From Armatimonadota bacterium (GTDB lineage: Bacteria > Armatimonadota > Zipacnadia > Zipacnadales > FEN-943), in assembly GCA_026419655.1 (NCBI GenBank), contig JANZZA010000634.1, forward strand, positions 1 to 16,645: DNA of 16,645 bases. Direction: 5' to 3'. This document shows positions 1 through 6,327 of this stretch, one piece after another; the stretch's first letter is position 1; the number at the start of each line of letters is the position of its first letter. The translations under genes were made by a program, and so were the position numbers. The notes under the pieces were generated by a model that was not told where the DNA came from, ran no database searches, and saw nothing but the letters and a program-made list of their open reading frames with translations.

Positions 1-1038
1 CCTTGGCCCCCAGCACCATCCCCCAGACCAGTCGGTCGACGCGCTATACAGCAGGAGATGGTACCCAAAAACACCTGCCGCGGCCCCAGCAACAAGCCGG
101 TCCCGTCGCCAAAGGCTGCGCCAGCCCAAAAGCGCTATCATGAGGACCGGACAGTATAAGAAGATCGATTTGCCTGGCGAAAGAAGCTGCCCATACAGAC
201 CCAGCGGCAGGATATGAAGGCTCAGCCGGTTTGGCCCTCCTGGCCATTGCTCGAAAGGCGACCCGAAACGCGCATAGTTGTACCAGGCAAAGAGGACGAG
301 GCTGGGCAACAAGAATAGACCGTACATCGCGGCTGCTCCCCAGCGCTGGCTCGCGCGCCCAGAGGCCGCCGCTGCCGCAGTTCCCAGCACAACAAGGGGC
401 CATACAGCCGGCCGGGTGAGGCCTGCGAAACCTGCCAGGGCCCCGGCAGCCGCCACGGCGGACAGCCGTCCGCCTGCGCGGGCAGCCCAGAGGTAGTAAA
501 AAGCAGCCAGTAGCAACAGGCCAGCCAGAGGCTCGGAAAAATAGTACCGGGCGTAGGGCCACGCAGGCGATGCAGCCGCGAACAGCAAGGCAGCCACCAA
601 AGCGGACCGGGGCTCGTGACCAAGCCGTCGCATGAACCAAAACAGTAGCCCGACGGTGGCAGCGGTGACGACGGGACAAAGCAAAGTAACCGCTGCCCTA
701 CGGACGAGTTGGGGCGAAGATAGGGACACATAGCCTTCCAGGACGCGGCCCAAGTACCAGAAGGGTATGGCGGCGATAGGTTGGCCGAGGCCGTGGGGAT
801 TGAAGGGCCGCCCCTTCCAGCCAAACTTGCTCCACCAGTCCCCGGACAGCCCGTGCTCCAACCAGAGGTCTCCTCTGAGGATAGCTTCGGTCGTAAGGAA
901 GTAGTTCTCGCCGTCTAGGTTATCTATGAAGAAGCGGCCGGTGGACAGGTAGAGCGCCAGGGCGCCAAGTCCGAGACACCAGGCCATCGCCAAATCGCGT
1001 CTCAACGTGTTGCCAGGCTCGCCGGGGTGATTGTTCAT
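1..1038 (-). CDS. Polytopic membrane protein, glycosyltransferase family 39-like (partial, 3' end outside window)
   Basis: The frame opens at an ATG at 1038 and stays open to base 1 without a stop, giving about 346 residues of a longer protein. A first membrane helix lies near residues 16-33. An acidic loop follows (DNLDGENYF, about 39-47), as in the first periplasmic loop of PMT/ArnT-like GT-C glycosyltransferases. Several more hydrophobic helices lie between about residue 113 and 330. Near the end are LLSPGKSIFLYCP and, at the very edge, WCWGPR. Both patterns recur in a bacterial family of polyprenyl-sugar-dependent membrane proteins that I know as GT39-like. The likely role is transfer of a sugar from a lipid carrier outside the cytoplasmic membrane; the acceptor is unknown. 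No clear Shine-Dalgarno precedes the ATG. It is divergent from the flgM-like gene. Family membership is inferred from topology and motifs, so a non-enzymatic membrane protein is possible. Confidence 0.72.
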   Translation of the reverse strand, partial: MNNHPGEPGNTLRRDLAMAWCLGLGALALYLSTGRFFIDNLDGENYFLTTEAILRGDLWLEHGLSGDWWSKFGWKGRPFNPHGLGQPIAAIPFWYLGRVLEGYVSLSSPQLVRRAAVTLLCPVVTAATVGLLFWFMRRLGHEPRSALVAALLFAAASPAWPYARYYFSEPLAGLLLLAAFYYLWAARAGGRLSAVAAAGALAGFAGLTRPAVWPLVVLGTAAAAASGRASQRWGAAAMYGLFLLPSLVLFAWYNYARFGSPFEQWPGGPNRLSLHILPLGLYGQLLSPGKSIFLYCPVLMIALLGWRSLWRRDRLVAGAAAGVFGYHLLLYSASTDWSGGWCWGPR

Positions 1039-1422
1039 CTGGTATCATGCTGGCAATAAGAGCCGCGTACGTGATCATTGAACACCGTGCTGTCGCGTGC
1101 GGGCCACCCCAGGGCAGTACGAATGGCGGGCGCAATTCCATCCGGGAAGCGGATCGGCAGGTGCGGCCAGGAGGTTTTCGCAACAATCGCAGTACGCGGA
1201 CGGCTGCAACCGCGCACACAAGGCGACGCAGGTGATTCCCGCACGGCTTTTTCTTGTGGGCGGTCCTCAAGTTCCCTTGATGACGCCGATACGTAACCTA
1301 GCTGCAAAGAGCTTGTGTCATTTTGCCGGAAATCGGGTGTGCGTGCTGGAGAACTTTCTTTCGGAGCGGATCTAGGGAGGAAAATACATCGCCTGCGGGA
1401 AGAGCTAAGGGTGATGGGATTT
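1039..1422. other. Divergent intergenic region between membrane protein and flgM-like gene
   Basis: This 384-base stretch has no convincing gene: open frames in it are short or antisense and encode low-complexity Arg/Ala-rich peptides. It must hold the promoter of the leftward membrane protein gene, although I cannot pick out its boxes. It also holds the candidate sigma-28 promoter of the rightward flgM-like gene at 1267-1292. The long leader of about 130 bases before that gene has no obvious terminator-like hairpin. Confidence 0.5.
1267..1292 (+). promoter_or_regulatory. Candidate sigma-28 (FliA/SigD-type) promoter upstream of flgM-like gene
   Basis: TCAAGTTC at 1267-1274 matches the sigma-28 -35 consensus TAAAGTTT at 6 of 8 positions. 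GCCGATAC at 1285-1292 matches the -10 consensus GCCGATAA at 7 of 8. The spacer is 10 bases, one shorter than the usual 11. It points towards the flgM-like gene, whose start is 131 bases further on. In flagellated bacteria flgM is commonly under sigma-28 control, which makes the match meaningful. The short spacer and long leader keep this a candidate. Confidence 0.4.
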
Positions 1423-1707
1423 ATGAGTTTGGACTGTGGCAGCGTGCCGCCGGTCGGCCCAAAGGGCCCTACGGGCCCACAGGGGCCGCACGGGCCAACT
1501 GAGGCTGATAAGACCCAACCGGTCAAGGAACCAGCGGTGACAGAGGCGGCCGCATCGGCGGCCGAAGTACAGGCCGCCGCACGCGCCATGCAGGCTGCCC
1601 CAGACGTGCGCCTCGACCGCATTGCCGAACTACGCGCGCGGATCGAGCGCGGCGAGTTTAAGATAGACGCCAATCGCATCGCCGAAGCTATCATGGAAGG
1701 CGAGTAG
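1423..1707 (+). CDS. flgM: FlgM-like anti-sigma-28 factor with collagen-like N-terminal segment
   Basis: This 94-residue protein has the FlgM signature in its C-terminal third (residues 62-94): RLDRIAELRARIERGEF followed by KIDANRIAEAIMEGE. That is the conserved helix pair by which FlgM binds and inhibits the flagellar sigma factor FliA/SigD; the length also fits the family. FlgM normally leaves the cell through the flagellar export apparatus, freeing sigma-28 for late flagellar genes. The N-terminal half is low-complexity: five Gly-Pro-X triplets at residues 12-26, then an Ala-rich stretch. I chose the ATG at 1423 because a GGTGAT Shine-Dalgarno lies about 7 bases upstream; ATG 1414 and GTG 1411 are in frame but lack a properly spaced site, and the frame extends back to 1315. 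No other flagellar gene is in the window. The gene converges on the SRPBCC gene with 60 bases between stops. Confidence 0.72.
   Translation: MSLDCGSVPPVGPKGPTGPQGPHGPTEADKTQPVKEPAVTEAAASAAEVQAAARAMQAAPDVRLDRIAELRARIERGEFKIDANRIAEAIMEGE
1453..1500 (+). repeat. Collagen-like Gly-Pro-X coding repeat
   Basis: Within the flgM-like gene, about five consecutive GPX triplets (GPK, GPT, GPQ, GPH, GPT) are encoded by a GC-rich nine-base periodicity. Similar triplets occur in bacterial collagen-like proteins, but five are too few to expect a stable triple helix. The opposite strand shows a mirror Gly-Pro-rich frame because the codons are near-palindromic; that frame is taken to be non-coding. Confidence 0.75.
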
Positions 1708-1767
1708 TACAAACCGGCATGTCGCTGACGCTCCGCGGTGGTTTTTCTCGTGGACCACGTGGCACTG

Positions 1768-2214
1768 CTAGGTGGCCTGCTCTGCCTGCCTCTTGATAGC
1801 ATCCAGCATTGCTTGGCAGTTTTGTTGCACCTTCCTCTGAAGCAATCCTTGAATCAGCGGGCCAATAAGCGGGACCCTGTATTCGTACGTCACTTCTAGC
1901 TCCACCACGGTGTCGTTACCAGCAGCTTTGAAGAGCCACTTGCCTTCGTACTCAGTGAAGTCCCCTTCGATCTGGCGGAAGTGGCATGAATGTTCCTCGT
2001 CGTTCCAGAAGTCTTCCTCAGTCCAGGTGATGGTCCGCCCGAACTCCCTGACGACACCGACCCATCGACTGACCTGGCGATTGGCAGACCTCTCAACTAT
2101 AGTCACTTCAGCCACGTCTTCCATGAATTCTGGGAAGGCTTCAATTTTCTTGGCCAGCGCGTAGACCTTCTCCAGGGGTGCTGTGACCGTCACCTGAGCT
2201 GACGCCGTTGGCAT
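1768..2214 (-). CDS. SRPBCC-family (START-like/polyketide cyclase-like) protein
   Basis: This is a 148-residue single-domain protein of the usual length for the SRPBCC superfamily. It opens with the typical strand-helix pattern VTVTAPLEKVYALAKKIEAF. PEFMEDVAEVTIVER follows, then the alternating strands of a helix-grip fold, and a long C-terminal helix ending in QQNCQAMLDAIKRQAEQ. Members bind hydrophobic ligands in a central cavity; this one looks most like the aromatase/cyclase and Coq10-type branch. No signal peptide or membrane helix is visible, so it should be cytoplasmic. The ATG at 2214 has GGGAG about 10 bases upstream. It is the last gene of the leftward group, 26 bases after the cysteine-cluster gene. 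The ligand cannot be told from the sequence, and the operon does not reveal a pathway. Confidence 0.8.
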   Translation of the reverse strand: MPTASAQVTVTAPLEKVYALAKKIEAFPEFMEDVAEVTIVERSANRQVSRWVGVVREFGRTITWTEEDFWNDEEHSCHFRQIEGDFTEYEGKWLFKAAGNDTVVELEVTYEYRVPLIGPLIQGLLQRKVQQNCQAMLDAIKRQAEQAT

Positions 2215-2240
2215 TTTCGCTGCACTCCCGTGCTTGCCCC

Positions 2241-2732
2241 TTAGTGCGTGTCCGGGTGGAAACTGGTTTCATCGGCTGGTGCCGACGCCCACTGCATAAT
2301 AGTTTTGCGGGGCCTCGAAGTATAGCCCCACAAGATGCTCCTGGCGTGGTGGTCCCCCAGCCGGTCCGTACGCCCGACAGGGCACGGTAGCCACTCTACT
2401 CGGCCGAAGAGCCTGCAGACAAGCGGCCGGACGCCATAAACCCTGCATAGCCTGCTCGATAGGTCGAGGAATGGACATGGCTCCCAGTCGTCCTGAAAGG
2501 ATTGCATCGTGGGCCCAGCACCTGTTTTTTCGGCTGCTGCTCGGAGCCGAATCGCTTCTTCCTTCCACATGGGAACAGCACCTGCGCACTTGTCCGAGCA
2601 TTGCGTGCAGCCGTCGCACACCTCGCTCTCCAGCAACTCATACGCCCAGCACAGCCAGTCCTCGGGTGAAGCATCGGCTGATGGGGCCAGTGGTACTGTC
2701 GCTTGCTGGCTAGGTTTGGTTTTTCGCTTCAT
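2241..2732 (-). CDS. YkgJ-family cysteine-cluster protein (putative zinc/iron-chelating)
   Basis: This is a 163-residue soluble protein with the cysteine pattern of the YkgJ/zinc- or iron-chelating family. The first cluster is CDGCTQCSDKC at about residues 39-49. The second is PCPFLD at 85-90, followed by CRVYGVRPLVCRLFG at 96-110. The CRIYxxRPxxCR block is the hallmark of the family. The cysteines very likely bind a metal or an Fe-S cluster; the biochemical role of the family is not settled. I start at the ATG at 2732, which has CAGG about 8 bases upstream; a GTG at 2741 is in frame and would add three residues (VPA). It lies between the DUF951 gene (67 bases upstream) and the SRPBCC gene (26 bases downstream) on the same strand, so co-transcription is likely. 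Confidence 0.8.
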   Translation of the reverse strand: MKRKTKPSQQATVPLAPSADASPEDWLCWAYELLESEVCDGCTQCSDKCAGAVPMWKEEAIRLRAAAEKTGAGPTMQSFQDDWEPCPFLDLSSRLCRVYGVRPLVCRLFGRVEWLPCPVGRTDRLGDHHARSILWGYTSRPRKTIMQWASAPADETSFHPDTH

Positions 2733-2799
2733 CGCTGGCACCTGGGCATGTCCTCTCAGGAGCGGCCTGCCGCGAGGACATGATAGACATGGTCACTGC

Positions 2800-3012
2800 T
2801 CACTCCGGTTTCTCTTGCCCCTGCACTTCCGCCGGCCGTTCCAGAAATCGGCGGATACGCCGCTCGAGGCGCGAGCGCAGTATCATCGTACACCGCCCGC
2901 ACCGTCTGCAGCGAAGGCGAACATCCATCCCCAGCTTGGTAATCTCCCACTCGTTGGCCCCACACGGGTGGGGTTTCTTAAGCTCAAGGACGTCTCCGAC
3001 GTACAGTTTCAT
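2800..3012 (-). CDS. DUF951 family small protein
   Basis: This is a 70-residue protein that I recognise as DUF951. Residues 3-24 carry the family block LYVGDVLELKKPHPCG then NEWEI. A second block, MDVRLRCRRCGRCTMILRS, spans residues 29-47 with Cys35, Cys38 and Cys41 in a zinc-ribbon-like arrangement. The family is small, basic and probably nucleic-acid- or metal-binding, but no function is established. The basic tail RSRLERRIRRFLERP supports nucleic-acid contact (inference). The start at 3012 fits the family length and has TAAGG six bases upstream. The frame is open much further upstream, through the end of the histidine kinase gene, and an ATG at 3063 would add 17 residues; I reject the longer frames because they overlap the kinase. 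The gene starts 40 bases after the kinase stop. Confidence 0.85.
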   Translation of the reverse strand: MKLYVGDVLELKKPHPCGANEWEITKLGMDVRLRCRRCGRCTMILRSRLERRIRRFLERPAEVQGQEKPE

Positions 3013-3052
3013 CGGGGGCCTTAAGTCCCTTGGTTTTTCTCCACTGGATGGG

Positions 3053-5935
3053 TCAGGCTTCATTGGAGGTCTTTCTTGCATGGCTGTCCTCCCCATCTGG
3101 CGTCTTGGGTGCCACAGGGAGCGTAAACGAGAAAATGGAGCCGCCCTCTGGATTGGGTTCGTACCAGATGCAGCCCCCTTGTCCTTCAACGAGCTGCTTA
3201 CAGAGGTACAGCCCCATTCCGGTGCCGGGAATGTGCTCGCGGCTCTCGCCCCGAACGCGTCGGTATCGTTGAAAGAGGTCTTGACGGGCTTCTTCGGGTA
3301 TTCCGATTCCGCGGTCACGTACTGAAAAACGCACGAAAGCACCGTCAAAGGCGGCGGAAACTTCTATCCGTCCGCCGTGTGGAGAGTACTTTATCGCGTT
3401 GTCAATGAGATTCGTGAGCACTTCTTCGAGCTTGGAGCGGTCCGCCGAGACAGGCGGCAGGTCAGCCGGAATGTCTGTGGCAATTTCGTGGGCTGGTGTG
3501 CGGCGCGGCTCCGTCTCGATGACGTCGCGAACGATGTCAGCCACGTCTGGTATCGGTTCTATGCGATAGGGCAGTGGCCGGCCAGCTTCCAGGCGAGCGA
3601 TGTTGAGGAAATCCTCGACCAGGCGTTCAGTGTGCCTGCAATGCCGGTCAATGCGCTCGACCATATCCAGCGCCTCGTCGGTGCGGCCGCCCCTGAGCCG
3701 CCTCCCAGCCAGATGAGTGAAACCCGAAATTATGCTCAGGGGAGTGCGGAGCTCGTGCGAGACGAAGGAAATCAGGTCTGTCTTCATCTGGTCCAGCTCG
3801 CGCAGCTCGGTGATATCGATCATCACCAGGCTCTTGCCCATGGGTTTGTCATCAGGGCCGTGCACGGCAGCCAGACTTACCCGATATACCCTTGGCCGTG
3901 CACCTGCGATCTCTATTTCTTCGACTATGCGCTTATCAGGGCCATCCAGGGGATCTGCGAAAAGGGCCACCACTTCTGGCGCTGGTACTGCTACGAAAAC
4001 ACTCTTGCCCACAGCCTCGTCAGCCCTCAGCCCGAGCGCCGCCTCAAAAGCGTCGTTCAGCAACACTATGTTGTTTTCGGCGTCTGTCGCCAGCACTGGC
4101 GACGGTAGCTGATCTATCAGTGTCTCGACCTTTGCCTTCTCCGCCTCAAGTTCCTGGTAAGCTCGTCGGAGCTCGGCGTTGGCAAAATCCACTCGGCGCT
4201 GCAGGTCGGCGTACAGCCGGGCGTTTTCCAGCAGCAGTGCTGCCTGTTGCGCGATGGTGGCCAGCAGGGCTTCATCTTGCTCATCGAAGAGTGCGCCGCC
4301 AACCTTATCCATGGCCTCGATGACGCCGCTGATGCGCCCGTGAAGCATCATCGGTACGCAGATGATATTGCGCGGCAGTAGCCCGACAGCCTGGGCAATG
4401 TCTCGGGCGTGGCGAGGGTCGTTTTGAACGTCGTTGACGATTAGCGGTTGGCCCGTCTGGGCGACTACGCCGGCGATGCCGTGGCCCAGGGGCACTGTAA
4501 AATCCTTTACCTCTGGGCCCCTGGGGCCGAGGGCTACCTGAAAGCGAAGAGAGCGTTCCCTTTCGTCAAGGATGAGCAGCGAAGCTGAAGTGCAGTCCAG
4601 CTCAGCCGTCACCCAGCGCATAATTCCTATCAGCAGCTCATCGCGGTCAAAGGCTGTGCCGATTAGTTCTTCTAGACGCTGCAGGGCTTGCAGGCGCGAC
4701 CGAAATTCGAGTTGAGTAGCGAGCCGCGCTCGCTGGGCTGCAGATGCCATGCCGGCAAGGTTCGTGACACCCGCGAACGCAACGGCGGCCAGCAGCGTAA
4801 AACCTGGAAAAATGAGCCCATGCGACAGGCCTACGACCACCAGGACGAGCACCAATACTAGCAGCGCCAGGTCAACAGCAACAGCCACTGGAGGAGAAGT
4901 CCGGTAGGCGGCAAGAAGCGTCGCTAGCGCCAGTGCCGTCGCCAGGAGCCAGGCTGCCGGCAGCGGTACGCGCCGCAGCCATTTGCCTGCGAGGAGGTTC
5001 TCAACACACGCCGCGATTATTTCTCCGCCTGTTGCGCTGGGGCTGCCCGGAACCGGGTGCAGCGTGCCCGTCGGCCCGCCGGGAACAATGATAACCACTT
5101 GCCCGTCTAGGCGCTCGCGCAGGTCGGCTGAGCTAAGGCGTGCTAGGTCCCGGCCTTGCAGGCGCCTGTCAAGCAAGCCTGAGCCTGGGTAGTCAATGGC
5201 CATTTCCGCGCTTTCGGGGTCTACCGGAACCCGCAGATTTCCCAGCACCACACGATCGCGCTCAAGGTGGGCCTGACCGCAAGGCATGCCCAGCGCGACA
5301 CGCGCAGCTTCGAGAGGAAGCGATGGAAACAGCCGACCCTCAACAGTGACCAGAAGCGGAAAGGAGCGCACTGCGCCGTCCATGTCGGGGTAAAGATTAG
5401 TCGTGCCAAGACCTGCTGCGGCGGCGACCATCGCTTCGGGCGGCGTGGCCAAAGAAGCTGTCCTCAGCGCGGCGGGGCGCAACAGCTCACCTTCTTGGCC
5501 CGCGAAACGCTTTGCTGCAACACTAGACTGAAGCACCTCCCCTGCGGGTAGAAGGCACGCCGGTAGCACTACGCATCTTGCCGCCTTGATGGCGGCAACA
5601 AGATCAGGCACGCCGGATTCGCTGGGCGGCGTCATAGTTAGCGGGGTAATTGCGAGCACGATGGCCTTTGGCGAAGTGTGACTGATCTGGCGGATTGCCT
5701 GGGCAAGCTCTTGCAAAGAACAACCCCACGGGCGCGTCTGGTCAGGTGCCGTGGCCGCCATTTGCACCAGTACCACGGGAGCCTGGAGAGGCCGGGCCCC
5801 CCGCAGGATGTAAGCGAAGTCGCCAACTATGGTTTCCAGCACCGGCATGGCCACGCCCATAGCGCAGGCCAGGGCCGCTGCCGCCAGCGTGGCCAATACT
5901 GGTCGTGCTCCCATGACGATTGGATTGTAATGCAT
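3053..5935 (-). CDS. CHASE2-GAF-PAS sensor histidine kinase
   Basis: This 960-residue sensor kinase is complete. Numbered from the ATG at 5935, an N-terminal helix (about 13-31) leads into a large extracytoplasmic CHASE2-like domain (about 32-322). Three membrane helices follow (about 324-343, 351-371, 374-396), the layout known for CHASE2 proteins. Next come a GAF domain (about 420-570), a PAS domain (about 605-710) and the kinase core. The H-box FVSHELRTPLSIISGF has phospho-acceptor His727. The N-box TNLIDNAIKYSP has Asn846, and the ATP lid has DRGIGIP and GTGMGLYL. The enzyme should autophosphorylate in response to an external signal plus a GAF/PAS ligand or redox cue. No response regulator is encoded in the window, so it is an orphan here. 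It probably leads an operon with DUF951, YkgJ-like and SRPBCC genes. The start is uncertain: a TTG at 5956 and an ATG at 5914 are in frame, and none has a good ribosome-binding site. Confidence 0.9.
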   Translation of the reverse strand: MHYNPIVMGARPVLATLAAAALACAMGVAMPVLETIVGDFAYILRGARPLQAPVVLVQMAATAPDQTRPWGCSLQELAQAIRQISHTSPKAIVLAITPLTMTPPSESGVPDLVAAIKAARCVVLPACLLPAGEVLQSSVAAKRFAGQEGELLRPAALRTASLATPPEAMVAAAAGLGTTNLYPDMDGAVRSFPLLVTVEGRLFPSLPLEAARVALGMPCGQAHLERDRVVLGNLRVPVDPESAEMAIDYPGSGLLDRRLQGRDLARLSSADLRERLDGQVVIIVPGGPTGTLHPVPGSPSATGGEIIAACVENLLAGKWLRRVPLPAAWLLATALALATLLAAYRTSPPVAVAVDLALLVLVLVLVVVGLSHGLIFPGFTLLAAVAFAGVTNLAGMASAAQRARLATQLEFRSRLQALQRLEELIGTAFDRDELLIGIMRWVTAELDCTSASLLILDERERSLRFQVALGPRGPEVKDFTVPLGHGIAGVVAQTGQPLIVNDVQNDPRHARDIAQAVGLLPRNIICVPMMLHGRISGVIEAMDKVGGALFDEQDEALLATIAQQAALLLENARLYADLQRRVDFANAELRRAYQELEAEKAKVETLIDQLPSPVLATDAENNIVLLNDAFEAALGLRADEAVGKSVFVAVPAPEVVALFADPLDGPDKRIVEEIEIAGARPRVYRVSLAAVHGPDDKPMGKSLVMIDITELRELDQMKTDLISFVSHELRTPLSIISGFTHLAGRRLRGGRTDEALDMVERIDRHCRHTERLVEDFLNIARLEAGRPLPYRIEPIPDVADIVRDVIETEPRRTPAHEIATDIPADLPPVSADRSKLEEVLTNLIDNAIKYSPHGGRIEVSAAFDGAFVRFSVRDRGIGIPEEARQDLFQRYRRVRGESREHIPGTGMGLYLCKQLVEGQGGCIWYEPNPEGGSIFSFTLPVAPKTPDGEDSHARKTSNEA

Positions 5936-5973
5936 AAGAGTAGTTCGTGATAACAACCGCGCTGTGCGCGCGA

Positions 5974-5992
5974 CTGTTCAGTTCTCCGAGGA
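5974..5992 (-). repeat. Inverted repeat, left copy (pairs with 6200-6218)
   Basis: Read on the minus strand this is TCCTCGGAGAACTGAACAG. It matches the plus-strand copy at 6200-6218 at 17 of 19 positions. Each copy points towards the gene on its side of the divergent region. It may be a paired operator or the ends of a degenerate element. Confidence 0.55.
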
Positions 5993-6078
5993 TTTTTGTT
6001 TCAGGCTGGCCCGGACCTATCCCGAAGATTTCCTTACGCTGACCTTTTGCTGGGACATTTTGCCGTGTGAGGCTCTTT

Positions 6079-6203
6079 GGGACTGTTGCAAAAGCCGGCA
6101 TCGGCTCACCCAGATTCCAGAAACTATACAACCCCCAGCGCCCGACCCTTTTGCCTGCGACCGCGCTGGGAAGCCGTGGAAGTGACTTTTGCAACACTCT
6201 CCT
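6079..6203. repeat. Palindromic, MITE-like element with terminal and internal inverted repeats
   Basis: TGTTGCAAAAG at 6084-6094 is repeated perfectly, in inverted orientation, at 6186-6196. Further in, CGGCTCACCCAG at 6102-6113 pairs with the inverse at 6166-6176 except for one gap and one mismatch. A third perfect pair, CCCAGCGC at 6134-6141 and GCGCTGGG at 6163-6170, lies inside. The left end GGGACTGTTGCAAAAG resembles terminal repeats of IS6-family elements (GG-ACTGTTGCAAA type). There is no transposase and I see no target-site duplication. It may be a decayed non-autonomous element or a structured regulatory region. Confidence 0.45.
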
Positions 6204-6210
6204 GGGAGAG
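6197..6210. promoter_or_regulatory. Palindrome CTCTCCTGGGAGAG, possible operator
   Basis: Two perfect six-base arms flank a TG centre. It sits about 50 bases upstream of the TATACT hexamer (6260-6265) that could serve the PfkB-family gene, and it overlaps the right copy of the longer inverted repeat. A dimeric regulator could bind here, but the sequence alone does not show it. Confidence 0.3.
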
Positions 6211-6218
6211 CTGAACAG
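6200..6218 (+). repeat. Inverted repeat, right copy (pairs with 5974-5992)
   Basis: The plus strand reads TCCTGGGAGAGCTGAACAG, 17 of 19 identical to the minus-strand copy at 5974-5992. The two copies enclose about 245 bases of the divergent region. Confidence 0.55.
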
Positions 6219-6327
6219 GTGCACTGCGATGCCCGCAGCCCCAGACGGGCCGAATGGTGTATACTCGTCTGTGGCACCAGGCGTTGCCCGGTGCCTCGCC
6301 ACGTGAGCCCAAGTGGGAGAGAGTGGT

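Larger units (their letters stand above)
5936..6327. other. Divergent intergenic region with nested inverted repeats
   Basis: No convincing gene lies in these 392 bases between the leftward kinase gene and the rightward PfkB-family gene. The short frames here lack ribosome-binding sites and family features. The region holds an imperfect inverted pair at 5974-5992 and 6200-6218, a hairpin-forming element at about 6079-6203, and a 14-base palindrome at 6197-6210. A TATACT hexamer at 6260-6265 could be the -10 of the rightward gene, but no fitting -35 box is seen. A short inverted repeat, GGCACC/GGTGCC (6273-6278 and 6290-6295), lies in the probable leader. Confidence 0.5.

Noticed and set aside
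44..824. Two long minus-strand reading frames (44-679 and 222-824)
   Set aside because: They overlap the true membrane-protein frame (1-1038), encode Arg/Pro/Ala-rich sequence without a family pattern, and are out-of-frame shadows of it.
1708..1767. Terminator between the convergent flgM-like and SRPBCC genes
   Set aside because: A TTTTT run (1742-1746) is present and CGTGG/CCACG is an inverted repeat, but no stem of useful length with a proper loop directly precedes the T-run.
1035..1802. A 255-codon minus-strand frame across the flgM-like gene, also with Gly-Pro-rich triplets
   Set aside because: It is antisense to the flgM-like gene, overlaps the end of the SRPBCC gene, has no family match, and its Gly-Pro triplets arise from the palindromic GGC/GCC codons of the collagen-like repeat.
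3013..3348. A longer N-terminus for the DUF951 protein
   Set aside because: Most of the extension runs through the histidine kinase coding sequence in another frame; the ATG at 3012 gives the family length and has its own ribosome-binding site.
3377..4108. A plus-strand frame of 243 codons opposite the CHASE2 kinase
   Set aside because: It is antisense to the conserved kinase core (H-box region), with no recognisable domain; a typical high-GC antisense shadow.
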